Shown here one piece after another: positions 7,075 to 14,364 of a stretch of 25,586 nt of DNA (position 1 is the first letter of the stretch; each line of letters begins with the position of its first letter). The stretch is from an uncultured Proteiniphilum sp. (lineage in GTDB: Bacteria; Bacteroidota; Bacteroidia; Bacteroidales; Dysgonomonadaceae), in assembly GCF_937873925.1 (NCBI RefSeq), contig NZ_CALNAT010000168.1, forward strand, positions 1 to 25,586, written 5' to 3'. The position numbers and the translations under genes were made by a program. Below the pieces are notes generated by a model. It was not told where the DNA came from, did no database searches, and was given only the letters and a program-made list of their open reading frames with translations.

Positions 7075-7212
7075 GATGCCTGCAACACTTACAGGGTAAC
7101 ACTGAGCCTGCTGGAGGAGTTCGAAGAGGACCTGCACCGCCACATTCATCTGGAGAACAACATCCTGTTTCCTAGGGCAATTGAGTTGGAACAGGGACTG
7201 GAAAGGCAATAG
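7075..7212 (+). pseudogene. Detached C-terminal remnant of ric
   Basis: The same frame reads on after the TAA at 7072: it starts DACNTYRV, contains FEEDLHRHIHLENNILFPRA and stops at TAG 7210-7212. HRHIHLEN is the conserved closing motif of the hemerythrin-like family, with a His four residues before a Glu as di-iron ligands. With the upstream part the total would be 242 residues, normal for the family. The remnant has no usable start codon of its own; the ATG at 7076 is in another frame and closes after eight codons. Confidence 0.85.
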
Positions 7213-7284
7213 TGAGACAAAACTCTTTCGTTAAGCAATACGAGAATTTATGCCGGCGTTCACCTTTCATCAGCTCTTCTTTTA

Positions 7285-7292
7285 TACCTTTG
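7285..7292 (+). promoter_or_regulatory. -7 box of the thiN promoter
   Basis: TACCTTTG matches TAnnTTTG and lies 17 bases before the thiN start, giving a very short leader. No convincing -33 TTG was found. No TPP riboswitch core is visible in the 97-base gap. Confidence 0.5.
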
Positions 7293-7309
7293 TGCTAAAG
7301 TTGTAAAAG

Positions 7310-7936
7310 ATGGAAAGAAACAAGGCCGTCGCGGCGGTGATCATTGCTAACGGGCGGTTTCCCAGGCATCCCATACCCCTCTCCTATATCGAAGAGGCAG
7401 AATATATTGTCTGCTGCGACGGGGCTGTCAACGACTTTATTGCCTGGGGAGGGATGCCGGATGCCATTGTGGGCGACTGCGATTCCATCTCGGAAGAGAA
7501 TAAAGTTCGTTTTGCCGGAATCCTCCATCCCGACTCCGACCAGGAAATAAATGACCTCACCAAGTCAGTGCGGTTCTGCGTCGAAAATGGGAGAAATGAG
7601 ATTGTCATTGTAGGAGGAACCGGAAAACGGGAAGACCACACCATCGGAAATATATCGCTGCTGGCGGAATATGAAAAGGTAGCAAAAGTTGTCATGGTCA
7701 CCGATTGGGGTATCTTTACTCCCATTCATTCTTCCACAGAGTTTAAAAGCTACAAAGGAGAACAGGTTTCCATTTTCGCCATCGATCCCAAAGCGCTGAC
7801 CACCTATAACCTGCTGTATCCGGTCCACGGAAGGGTATTGACCAACTGGTGGCAGGGGTCGTTGAATGAATCATTGGGAGATTTATTCAGGATCGAACCT
7901 ACGGGAAGAGTGATCGTTTTTCAGGTGTACAGATAA
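7310..7936 (+). CDS. thiN: Thiamine pyrophosphokinase
   Basis: This cytoplasmic enzyme transfers pyrophosphate from ATP to thiamine, making the thiamine diphosphate that the E1 subunits in this window require. The 208-residue chain shows the family's motifs: CCDGAVNDF at 35-43, VGDCDSI at 54-60, the substrate/metal motif NDLTK at 81-85, and GGTGKREDHTIGN at 102-114 in the catalytic domain. A smaller beta-rich thiamine-binding domain follows (about 140-208, LLYPVHGRVLTNWWQGSLNE). Length is normal. It is monocistronic by appearance, with its own TAnnTTTG box upstream. Its stop lies four bases from the convergent recO stop, so the two transcripts probably overlap. Confidence 0.93.
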   Translation: MERNKAVAAVIIANGRFPRHPIPLSYIEEAEYIVCCDGAVNDFIAWGGMPDAIVGDCDSISEENKVRFAGILHPDSDQEINDLTKSVRFCVENGRNEIVIVGGTGKREDHTIGNISLLAEYEKVAKVVMVTDWGIFTPIHSSTEFKSYKGEQVSIFAIDPKALTTYNLLYPVHGRVLTNWWQGSLNESLGDLFRIEPTGRVIVFQVYR

Positions 7937-7940
7937 AGGG

Positions 7941-8663
7941 CTATACCATTTCCCGTAAAACTTCGAGCGATTTCAGCGGCGGGAAATTACAGACATGCAA
8001 TCGGTAATAATCCAATAGCTGGTCCACAATCACATTGCGGTTATTCCGCGACAGCCTGAAAAGATGCATATTACCGTAATGGATGCGGTAGAGATCGCGC
8101 AGGTAGGAGCTCTCTCTCCTGTTCAGATAATAAGAATGTCTCGGTTCATTCACCACAAACTCACCGTTCTGCAGATCAAAGAAGGAGTGCTCCCCGGCAA
8201 ATTCCGTATTGGGATAGATCCCCAGAAAACGGGTCAGTCCCATCATAAGAGCCAGATGAAAATTTGCCAATCCCTTTTCGGCGGCCTCCAGCGTCTCCAC
8301 CGAATTTTTCAGGTAATCGAATGCCAGTTCATTGTGGCCGGATTCGCGGAGTATGAACGATAAAAATTCCGAAATAAAAAAAGCAAGCGACACCTTTGTC
8401 ATGTTCGTGCACAGTTCGTACAGAGGAAATTGCCTCTCCGCATCTTTCAGTTTCTGCACTTCGCGCAACGGCATATGCTCGACTTCCATATGCAGCACCG
8501 ACAATGGAAAGAAAAGCGAGGTCCGTATTTTCGGTTTCTTCCCGCGCGACATGGGCAACAGGTAGGAAACCCTGCCGAAATCGCGCGTAAAAAGATGCGC
8601 GATGGAGTAAGCGTCGCTGTAGGAAGTCGTGCCGAGTACTATACCTTCTGTTTTGTGAAGCAT
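7941..8663 (-). CDS. recO: DNA repair protein RecO
   Basis: RecO helps RecR and RecF load RecA at gaps and anneals single strands. The 240-residue protein starts MLHKTEGIVLGTTSYSDAYS, the typical N-terminal OB fold (about 1-80). An all-helical C-terminal domain follows (FFISEFLSFILRESGHNELAF, LMMGLTRFLGIYPN). Only isolated cysteines are present, so it is a version without the four-Cys zinc finger. Length is normal for Bacteroidales. It is convergent with thiN. rplS lies upstream on the same strand but is separated by a terminator, so recO probably has its own promoter near 8735. Confidence 0.9.
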   Translation of the reverse strand: MLHKTEGIVLGTTSYSDAYSIAHLFTRDFGRVSYLLPMSRGKKPKIRTSLFFPLSVLHMEVEHMPLREVQKLKDAERQFPLYELCTNMTKVSLAFFISEFLSFILRESGHNELAFDYLKNSVETLEAAEKGLANFHLALMMGLTRFLGIYPNTEFAGEHSFFDLQNGEFVVNEPRHSYYLNRRESSYLRDLYRIHYGNMHLFRLSRNNRNVIVDQLLDYYRLHVCNFPPLKSLEVLREMV

Positions 8664-8734
8664 GTCCTGATTACGGATTGAGGATGGGGGATTTCAAATT
8701 GTTCCTTCATCAATAACAAATCCGATCTCCTCTG

Positions 8735-8742
8735 CGAAGATA
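8735..8742 (-). promoter_or_regulatory. Possible -7 box for recO
   Basis: On the minus strand TATCTTCG differs by one base from TAnnTTTG and lies 71 bases before the recO start, downstream of the rplS terminator. The match is imperfect and no clear -33 box was found. Confidence 0.3.
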
Positions 8743-8802
8743 CTGATTTTTGATGATTCTTTCGAAAAAAGTCGAAATACAAAACATCCATCGATTTTCA
8801 GA

Positions 8803-8832
8803 AAACAAAAAAGCCCCGAAACTTCGGAGCTT
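8803..8832 (-). terminator. Intrinsic terminator of rplS
   Basis: On the minus strand AAGCTCCGAA and TTCGGGGCTT form a hairpin with one G-T wobble, followed directly by a T-rich run (GCTTTTTTGTTTTC). It starts 26 bases after the rplS stop. The geometry is that of a good Rho-independent terminator. Confidence 0.85.
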
Positions 8833-8857
8833 ATCTATCTTTTTCACCTGCACATCA

Positions 8858-9208
8858 TCAATACACTTTTTTCTTGATGCGGGCGGCTTTACCACGCAGT
8901 TTACGCAGATAGTAGAGTTTTGTCCTGCGTACTTTCCCTTCGCTGTTCAGCGTAATATTTTCGATGAAAGGAGAGTTCATGGGGAAGATACGTTCCACTC
9001 CGATATTATCGGACATCTTTCTTACGGTAAAACGTTTAGCGTCCCCGTGGCCGGCGATCTTGATCACCACTCCGCGATACTGCTGTATACGTTCTTTGTT
9101 CCCTTCCGCGATACGATAAGCGACCGTGATCGTATCGCCGCTCCTGAATGAGGGAAATTCTTTCTTTTCGCCCGCGAAAGATTCTTCCGCGATCTTTATT
9201 AAATCCAT
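8858..9208 (-). CDS. rplS: 50S ribosomal protein bL19
   Basis: This component of the large ribosomal subunit lies at the subunit interface. The 116-residue protein starts MDLIKIAEESF and contains the family's conserved stretches FRSGDTITV, QYRGVVIKI, NSPFIENI and the basic C-terminus KLYYLRKLRGKAARIKKK. The ATG at 9208 was chosen because bacterial L19 proteins begin this way. A TTG nine bases further upstream (9217) is in frame but not needed. It is flanked by a good promoter box at 9293-9300 and a strong terminator at 8803-8832, so it appears to be transcribed alone. Confidence 0.97.
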   Translation of the reverse strand: MDLIKIAEESFAGEKKEFPSFRSGDTITVAYRIAEGNKERIQQYRGVVIKIAGHGDAKRFTVRKMSDNIGVERIFPMNSPFIENITLNSEGKVRRTKLYYLRKLRGKAARIKKKVY

Positions 9209-9292
9209 CTTTATCAAGCTTTATGTTAATTATTAACCCTTTTGAACGCAATATAACGACCTGTTGCCGACAGAGATTACGTAAAGCGGATG

Positions 9293-9300
9293 CAAAGGTA
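9293..9300 (-). promoter_or_regulatory. -7 box of the rplS promoter
   Basis: On the minus strand TACCTTTG matches TAnnTTTG. It lies 84 bases before the rplS start, giving a leader of roughly 75-80 bases. The -33 region is less clear, with a TTTATG about 22 bases upstream. Confidence 0.6.
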
Positions 9301-9360
9301 GAAAATTTTCTTCAATCTGCCGCATAAAACATAATTTAATGTTTATTTTTCATCCACGTC

Positions 9361-9391
9361 TTGATGCACAAGGTAAAAAAATGTATTTTTG
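9361..9391 (+). promoter_or_regulatory. Promoter of the 5'-nucleotidase gene pair
   Basis: TTG at 9361-9363 and TATTTTTG at 9384-9391 are spaced by 20 bases. This is the best complete Bacteroidetes -33/-7 pair in the window. It faces away from the rplS promoter and leaves a leader of about 115 bases before the gene at 9515. Confidence 0.65.
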
Positions 9392-9514
9392 GCCTGTTTT
9401 AAATAACGGTCGGCCATCTTTTGTGGACAAACCGACTCAACGGATAAAATTCTAAACAGATCGGAGGCAACAGTTGCTTACCGAAACTCACAAATATCTT
9501 AAATTGTATATAGT

Positions 9515-10267
9515 ATGCGATTAAAAACGATATGGATCGCCTGGATGGCGATTTTGCTTCTTGCATGTAATCAGCAATACCGGATCGTGGAAATGTCAGG
9601 CACCCTTGTCGAGATGAATTCCTCATTCGACACCCCCTCCCACGGGGAGGTGGGAGCGCTTGTACAATCCTACAAAACGGAGCTCGACCGGGAGATGAAT
9701 GAGGTGATCGGCAGGTCTGCCCGGTTCATGGATTATAAAAGGCCTGAAAGTCTGCTGACAAACCTCACGTCGGATGTAATGAAGGCGTATGGCGATGAGC
9801 ATCTGCCGGGCGGGGCGGATATAGGAGTAATGAATGTCCACGGACACCGCGCCACCCTGCCTGAAGGAACGGTGACTATCGGCAACCTCTATGAGATCTA
9901 CTCTTTCGACAACACCATCACCTTTCTGGAATTGAAGGGAAGTGACCTGGAAAAGATGTTCGATGCCTATGCACGCATAGGCGGGGCAGGTATCTCATCG
10001 AACGTGAAGCTGATTATCGGGGGGAGAAAAGTAAAAAGTGTCACCATCGACGGACAACCCATTGATAAAAATAAAATTTATCATATTGTCACACTCGATT
10101 ACCTGGCCGAAGGCAATGACAACATGAGCGCTTTCCGCGATGCCGTTGCCAATGTCAATACCGGCATCACACTACGCGATGTGATGATCGACTGGGTAAA
10201 GGAACAGACCCGACGAGGAGACGAGATCGAATCCGTACTCGATGGGCGTATTGTCGTGAAAAATTAA
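9515..10267 (+). CDS. 5'-nucleotidase C-terminal-domain lipoprotein (substrate-binding half of a split enzyme)
   Basis: The 250-residue protein has a lipoprotein signal peptide (AILLLACN, Cys18). A single 5_nucleotid_C domain follows, the part of UshA-type enzymes that binds the nucleoside. Typical pieces are ADIGVMN, TIGNLYEIYSFDNTITFLELKG (described in parts) and a late LAEGNDNMSAF. The usual substrate loop N-x-GGIR reads Asn107-VHGH-Arg112 here, so Asn, Gly and Arg are kept but the GGI part is changed. The metallophosphatase half is encoded separately 75 bases downstream, so this gene alone should be inactive and the two probably act together in the periplasm (inference). It has its own good promoter at 9361-9391. 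Confidence 0.87.
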   Translation: MRLKTIWIAWMAILLLACNQQYRIVEMSGTLVEMNSSFDTPSHGEVGALVQSYKTELDREMNEVIGRSARFMDYKRPESLLTNLTSDVMKAYGDEHLPGGADIGVMNVHGHRATLPEGTVTIGNLYEIYSFDNTITFLELKGSDLEKMFDAYARIGGAGISSNVKLIIGGRKVKSVTIDGQPIDKNKIYHIVTLDYLAEGNDNMSAFRDAVANVNTGITLRDVMIDWVKEQTRRGDEIESVLDGRIVVKN

Positions 10268-10268
10268 T

Positions 10269-10316
10269 TGATGTGATAATTCGGTGATTTATTGATAATC
10301 AGCAAATCAACACATC
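10269..10316 (+). repeat. Degenerate TTGATGTG-type intergenic element, copy A
   Basis: The gap between the two 5'-nucleotidase genes starts TTGATGTGATAATT and holds ATTGATAATCAG at 10291-10302. It can fold through GATGTG (10270-10275) with CACATC (10311-10316) and GATTT (10286-10290) with AAATC (10304-10308). Related words recur at 11190-11339. Confidence 0.5.
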
Positions 10317-10342
10317 TGCAAATCTACTAATCAAATACAAGT

Positions 10343-11188
10343 ATGAATTCAACAAACAACTTTATATTACTCTGCCTCGCTCTATTATTAACTTTTCCGG
10401 TATTCTCACAGAAGAAGATTGTCATTCTCCATACCAACGACACCCACAGCCGCATCGAACCGCTGCCGGAAACCGACAGGACGGCTCCGGGCAAAGGCGG
10501 GGTGGAACGACGGGCCTCTTATGTGGACAAAGTAAGAAAAGAGAACAAAAATGTACTCCTCTTGGATGCAGGGGATTTTCTGCAGGGTACCCCCTATTTC
10601 AATCTTTTCAAAGGGGAGGTGGAGGTAAAAGCGATGAACCTGATAAAGTACGATGCCGCCACATTGGGCAACCATGAGTTCGATTACGGGATGGAGGTGC
10701 TCGAAGAGGTGGTACGTAAAGCCGATTTCCCTATCATCACCAGTAACTACGATTTTTCCCAAACAGCGTTGGCAGGACTTGTCAAACCCTATATCATCCT
10801 AAAAAGAGATGGCGTCCGGATCGGTGTCATCGGTATCGGCGTGCGGCCGCAAGGATTAATTGCCGCCAACAATTACAAGGGGATGAAATTCCTGGACCCT
10901 GTGGAGACAGCCAACAAACTGGCTGCGCAGCTCCGCACACAACATACATGCGATATGGTGATCTGTCTTTCCCATCTCGGTTATGAGCAGGATATGACAC
11001 TGGCAGAATCCACCCGCAATATCGATCTGATTATCGGCGGGCATAGCCATACCTATATGAAAAACCCGGAGATACGGGAAAATATGGATAACAAAGAGGT
11101 TATGATCTATCAGACAAACGGACGAGGGATCTATGTAGGAAGAATAGATGTACAATTGGAAAAAGTGGAAAGGCGGAAAGGTGATTAG
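10343..11188 (+). CDS. 5'-nucleotidase/UshA-type metallophosphoesterase (catalytic half of a split enzyme)
   Basis: The 281-residue protein has a signal peptide (about 1-22, ending FPVFSQ) and one complete calcineurin-like domain. Metal-binding motifs are all visible: LHTNDTHSR at 29-37, DAGDFLQGTP at 75-84, TLGNHEFDYG at 107-116, LSHLGYEQD, and GGHSHT near the C-terminus. The protein stops where a C-terminal nucleotide-binding domain would begin in full-length UshA (about 550 residues); that domain is the separate lipoprotein gene just upstream. It therefore probably hydrolyses nucleotides or related phosphoesters in the periplasm together with that partner. The order of the two halves is reversed relative to the fused enzyme. 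A repeat-rich gap separates it from the next gene. Confidence 0.9.
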   Translation: MNSTNNFILLCLALLLTFPVFSQKKIVILHTNDTHSRIEPLPETDRTAPGKGGVERRASYVDKVRKENKNVLLLDAGDFLQGTPYFNLFKGEVEVKAMNLIKYDAATLGNHEFDYGMEVLEEVVRKADFPIITSNYDFSQTALAGLVKPYIILKRDGVRIGVIGIGVRPQGLIAANNYKGMKFLDPVETANKLAAQLRTQHTCDMVICLSHLGYEQDMTLAESTRNIDLIIGGHSHTYMKNPEIRENMDNKEVMIYQTNGRGIYVGRIDVQLEKVERRKGD

Positions 11189-11189
11189 G

Positions 11190-11339
11190 TTGATGTGAGG
11201 ATTTAACAATGTGAGGATTTGAGGATTATTGGTAATCAGTCTGAGGTGATGACGTGGCGATTTGATGATGGAATGACTTGTCAATTATTTGAAAGCCGGT
11301 TAGATGAATAGATTGATGTAATAATTTGATGATTAGGAG
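11190..11339 (+). repeat. Degenerate TTGATGTG-type intergenic elements, copies B and C
   Basis: This 178-base gap before the GH3 gene has low complexity. TTGATGTGAGGATTT (from 11190), a second GTGAGGATTTGAGGATT (from 11211), ATTGGTAATCAG at 11228-11239 and TTGATGTAATAATTTGATGA (from 11313) are variants of the words at 10269-10302. The tract has stops in the frames checked and looks non-coding. Confidence 0.55.
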
Positions 11340-11381
11340 ATAAAAAGAGAGTTAGGTGATAAAAAGATGAAGGAAGCAATA

Positions 11382-14342
11382 ATGAAGAAGATACTGTTTT
11401 TATGCATTGCTGTTGTATGCCCGATGCTGGTATCGGCGCAGGTGACTCCCGGCTTGTATGAACAGGCGGATAAGCAGGCAATGAGCCGATGGGTGGATTC
11501 GGTATACGCGAAAATGACCCTCGACGAAAAGGTGGGACAGCTTTTTATGCCTATCGTGGAACCAAACAGCGGGTGGAGGACCCGAATATCAGGATATATC
11601 CGGAACCAGAAAGTGGGAGGATTATTATTCTCGAAAGGGACATTGGCACAGCAGGCGGATCTCACCAATTATGCCCAACAGATTGCCGATATACCCCTTC
11701 TGATCGCCCTCGACGGTGAATGGGGTTTGTCCATGCGGTTAACAGACGCCCCGAAATATCCCCGGAACATGATTATCGGCGCCATACAGGATGAAGAGAT
11801 GGTGAGACTCTACGGACGAGAGGTGGCGCGCCAATGCAGGGAGATGGGCATCCATGTGAATTTCGCCCCCTCACTCGACGTGCATAGTAATCCCAAAAAC
11901 CCCATCATCGGCAGCCGCTCCTACGGAGAGAATCCGGTCAACGCAGCAAAGAAAGGAATTGCCTATGCAAAAGGATTGGAAGAAAATGGCGTGATGGCGG
12001 TAGCCAAACACTTCCCCGGACATGGCGACACTTCGGAAGATTCGCACAAGACATTGCCGACTATCGCCCACAACCGCGAGCGGCTGGAACAGGTGGAACT
12101 GCTTCCGTTCCGTGAATATATCAACGCCGGACTGTCGGGAATGATGACAGGACACCTGAATGTGCCGGCATTAGAGACAAAAGGAATGCCCGCATCGCTT
12201 TCACCCGAAGTCGGCATACGCCTTCTCAAAGAAGAGATGGGCTTCACCGGCCTCACCTTTACCGACGGTATGGCCATGAAAGGCGTCTCCGACCAATCCG
12301 GCGCAAGTGTAAAAGCGCTGCTGGCCGGCAATGACGTCATGCTGGGGGTTATAAACCAGGGGAGAGAGTTTGCCTCTGTGAAAAAAGCGGTCGAAGAGGG
12401 TATGATCCCTGCACCGCTCCTCGAAGAAAAAGTGCGGAAGATACTTTCCTACAAATACATCCTCGGAGCAAACAAATTCACTCCCATTCATACACCCACC
12501 GTTCACAGCCGCGTGAATGCCCCTTCCGCCGAATGGATACAACGAAAGATTTACGATGGCGCTGTCACGCTTCTCAAAAATGAGACAGAGTTGATCCCGG
12601 TGAAGAAACTCGACATGACAAAGATCGCGGCCCTGTCCATTGGTGCTACAGGCAATAATACGTTTCACGAATACCTGAAGAAATATGCTCCCGTAACCAC
12701 TTTCAGCGCTCAATCCGTCGCGGCCCTGTCCGAGATAAGAGGATTGAAAGATTATGACCTCATCATTATCTCCGTCCATTCAGACAATGCTGCTGATGCC
12801 GCAGCGTTACAGCAACTCACGAAAGATCAAAAGACAGTACTGGCATTTTTCACCTCACCCTACAGGCTGGATAATTTTCAGGCTTCGGTCGACAGCGCAG
12901 CAGCAGTCATCATGGCCTATGATGCCTCTGATTTTGCACAGATGAGCGCTGCACAGGGCATTTTCGGAGGGATCGGTATCAGTGGAAAGCTTCCGGTATC
13001 CACCGGTGTAATCAAGGAAGGCACGGGCTTCGATACAAAGAAGATCCGTCTGGGTTATTCCATGCCTGAAGAGGTGGGATTGGCCTCCGAAAGGTTCAAC
13101 GAAATAGAGAGTATCGCATTGGAAGGAGTCAGGCAGAGAGCCTACCCGGGATGCCAGATCCTCGTAGCAAAAGATGGGGTGGTCATCTATGAAAGGGAGT
13201 TCGGCAAGTTTGATTACCGGGACAGCCCTGAAGTTACGGACGGGACGGTCTACGATCTGGCCTCGGTCACCAAAACAACCGCCACCCTTCCTGCCATCAT
13301 GAAACTGTATGACGAGAAAAAGATACGTCTTCAGGATCCCCTCAGTAAATTCGTTCCGGAAACCAGGGGGAGCAATAAGGCAAACCTCACCGTACGATCC
13401 CTGCTGCTGCATGAAACGGGAGTAGTCTCTTTTATTCCCTACTACACCACGGCCATTGATGAAAACAGTTACTCCGGTTCGCTGTTCGGCCGGCAATCGG
13501 CGGTTTACCACGCCCGCTATGCAGGCGCCTGGGGCCGCACCGATTACAAATTCCTACCCGACCTGATCTCTACCCGGGAATCGGAGCAATTTCATCTCCC
13601 CGTGGCCAAAGGACTATACGCAAGCAACAAAATGCACGACAAGTTGTTGAAGGAGATTATCAACACCCAGTTAAACCGAAAAGGAAGCTACCGATACAGC
13701 TGCCTCAATTTCATGCTATTGAAGGAGGCCGTGGAATCTGTTTCGGGAATGGATCTCGATACCTACATGAAACAAAACTTCTACCAAAGGCTGGGAGCAT
13801 CTACTACCACCTTCCAGCCATTAAAACAGATACCCATCGAAAGAATCCCCCCCACTGAGGACGATCCTTTTTTCCGGAGGCAGCATGTGCGGGGCTACGT
13901 ACACGATGAGGGCGCGGCCCTCTTCGGCGGGATATCGGGCAACGCAGGCCTCTTTTCCAATGCCAATGACCTGGCCAAACTCTATCAGATGTGGCTGAAC
14001 GGGGGAGAATACGGAGGAGAGCGTTATCTGAGCGAAGAGACGGTGAAACTCTTTACAACGACGAAAAGCAGTATCAGCCGCCGCGGCCTGGGATTCGACA
14101 AACCCGATCCCACCAACAGCAGATACAGTCCGACCAGCCCGGGAACCCCCATCGAAGTATATGGCCACACAGGATTCACCGGCACGAGTTTCTGGATCGA
14201 TCCTGCGAACCACATGATCTATATTTTCCTTTCCAACAGGGTAAATCCTTCCCGGACTCCCAACCGGTTCTCGACGCTCAGCATCAGAGAGCGTATTCAG
14301 GAAGAGTTGTATCACGCCCTGAAAGCAACAAAAACCCAGTAA
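11382..14342 (+). CDS. Exported glycoside hydrolase family 3 (NagZ-like) / beta-lactamase-family fusion
   Basis: The roughly 986-residue protein has a signal peptide (MKKILFLCIAVVCPMLVSAQ). A GH3 beta-N-acetylglucosaminidase barrel (about 30-350) follows with the NagZ loop KHFPGHGDTSEDSH (209-222; the Asp-His acid/base pair is in DSH) and the nucleophile Asp295 in FTDGMAMKG. Next is a middle domain (about 370-560) and a serine beta-lactamase/penicillin-binding-type domain (about 575-980) with Ser628-x-x-Lys631 (SVTK), Tyr772-Ser-Cys and His929-Thr-Gly (HTG). Such fusions are known in Bacteroidetes; a role in peptidoglycan turnover outside the inner membrane is likely. I chose the ATG at 11382 because AAGGAAG precedes it; an in-frame ATG at 11367 adds five residues. 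aroB starts 22 bases after the stop. Confidence 0.92.
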   Translation: MKKILFLCIAVVCPMLVSAQVTPGLYEQADKQAMSRWVDSVYAKMTLDEKVGQLFMPIVEPNSGWRTRISGYIRNQKVGGLLFSKGTLAQQADLTNYAQQIADIPLLIALDGEWGLSMRLTDAPKYPRNMIIGAIQDEEMVRLYGREVARQCREMGIHVNFAPSLDVHSNPKNPIIGSRSYGENPVNAAKKGIAYAKGLEENGVMAVAKHFPGHGDTSEDSHKTLPTIAHNRERLEQVELLPFREYINAGLSGMMTGHLNVPALETKGMPASLSPEVGIRLLKEEMGFTGLTFTDGMAMKGVSDQSGASVKALLAGNDVMLGVINQGREFASVKKAVEEGMIPAPLLEEKVRKILSYKYILGANKFTPIHTPTVHSRVNAPSAEWIQRKIYDGAVTLLKNETELIPVKKLDMTKIAALSIGATGNNTFHEYLKKYAPVTTFSAQSVAALSEIRGLKDYDLIIISVHSDNAADAAALQQLTKDQKTVLAFFTSPYRLDNFQASVDSAAAVIMAYDASDFAQMSAAQGIFGGIGISGKLPVSTGVIKEGTGFDTKKIRLGYSMPEEVGLASERFNEIESIALEGVRQRAYPGCQILVAKDGVVIYEREFGKFDYRDSPEVTDGTVYDLASVTKTTATLPAIMKLYDEKKIRLQDPLSKFVPETRGSNKANLTVRSLLLHETGVVSFIPYYTTAIDENSYSGSLFGRQSAVYHARYAGAWGRTDYKFLPDLISTRESEQFHLPVAKGLYASNKMHDKLLKEIINTQLNRKGSYRYSCLNFMLLKEAVESVSGMDLDTYMKQNFYQRLGASTTTFQPLKQIPIERIPPTEDDPFFRRQHVRGYVHDEGAALFGGISGNAGLFSNANDLAKLYQMWLNGGEYGGERYLSEETVKLFTTTKSSISRRGLGFDKPDPTNSRYSPTSPGTPIEVYGHTGFTGTSFWIDPANHMIYIFLSNRVNPSRTPNRFSTLSIRERIQEELYHALKATKTQ

Positions 14343-14364
14343 CAACCGATTAGAAATAGAAGCT

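Noticed and set aside
7213..7309. Possible TPP riboswitch before thiN
   Set aside because: The conserved CTGAGA core and the second conserved pairing block are absent, and the gap is too short once the promoter box is placed 17 bases before the start.
8750..9151. Plus-strand frame of 133 codons across the rplS region
   Set aside because: It overlaps the ribosomal protein gene and its terminator in antisense and resembles no known protein.
9206..9217. TTG start giving an L19 protein beginning MIKMDLIK
   Set aside because: The ATG three codons later matches the usual N-terminus of L19, so the TTG is unnecessary.
12201..13511. Minus-strand frames of about 190-220 codons inside the GH3 fusion gene
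   Set aside because: They are antisense shadows of a gene with complete catalytic motifs on the plus strand.
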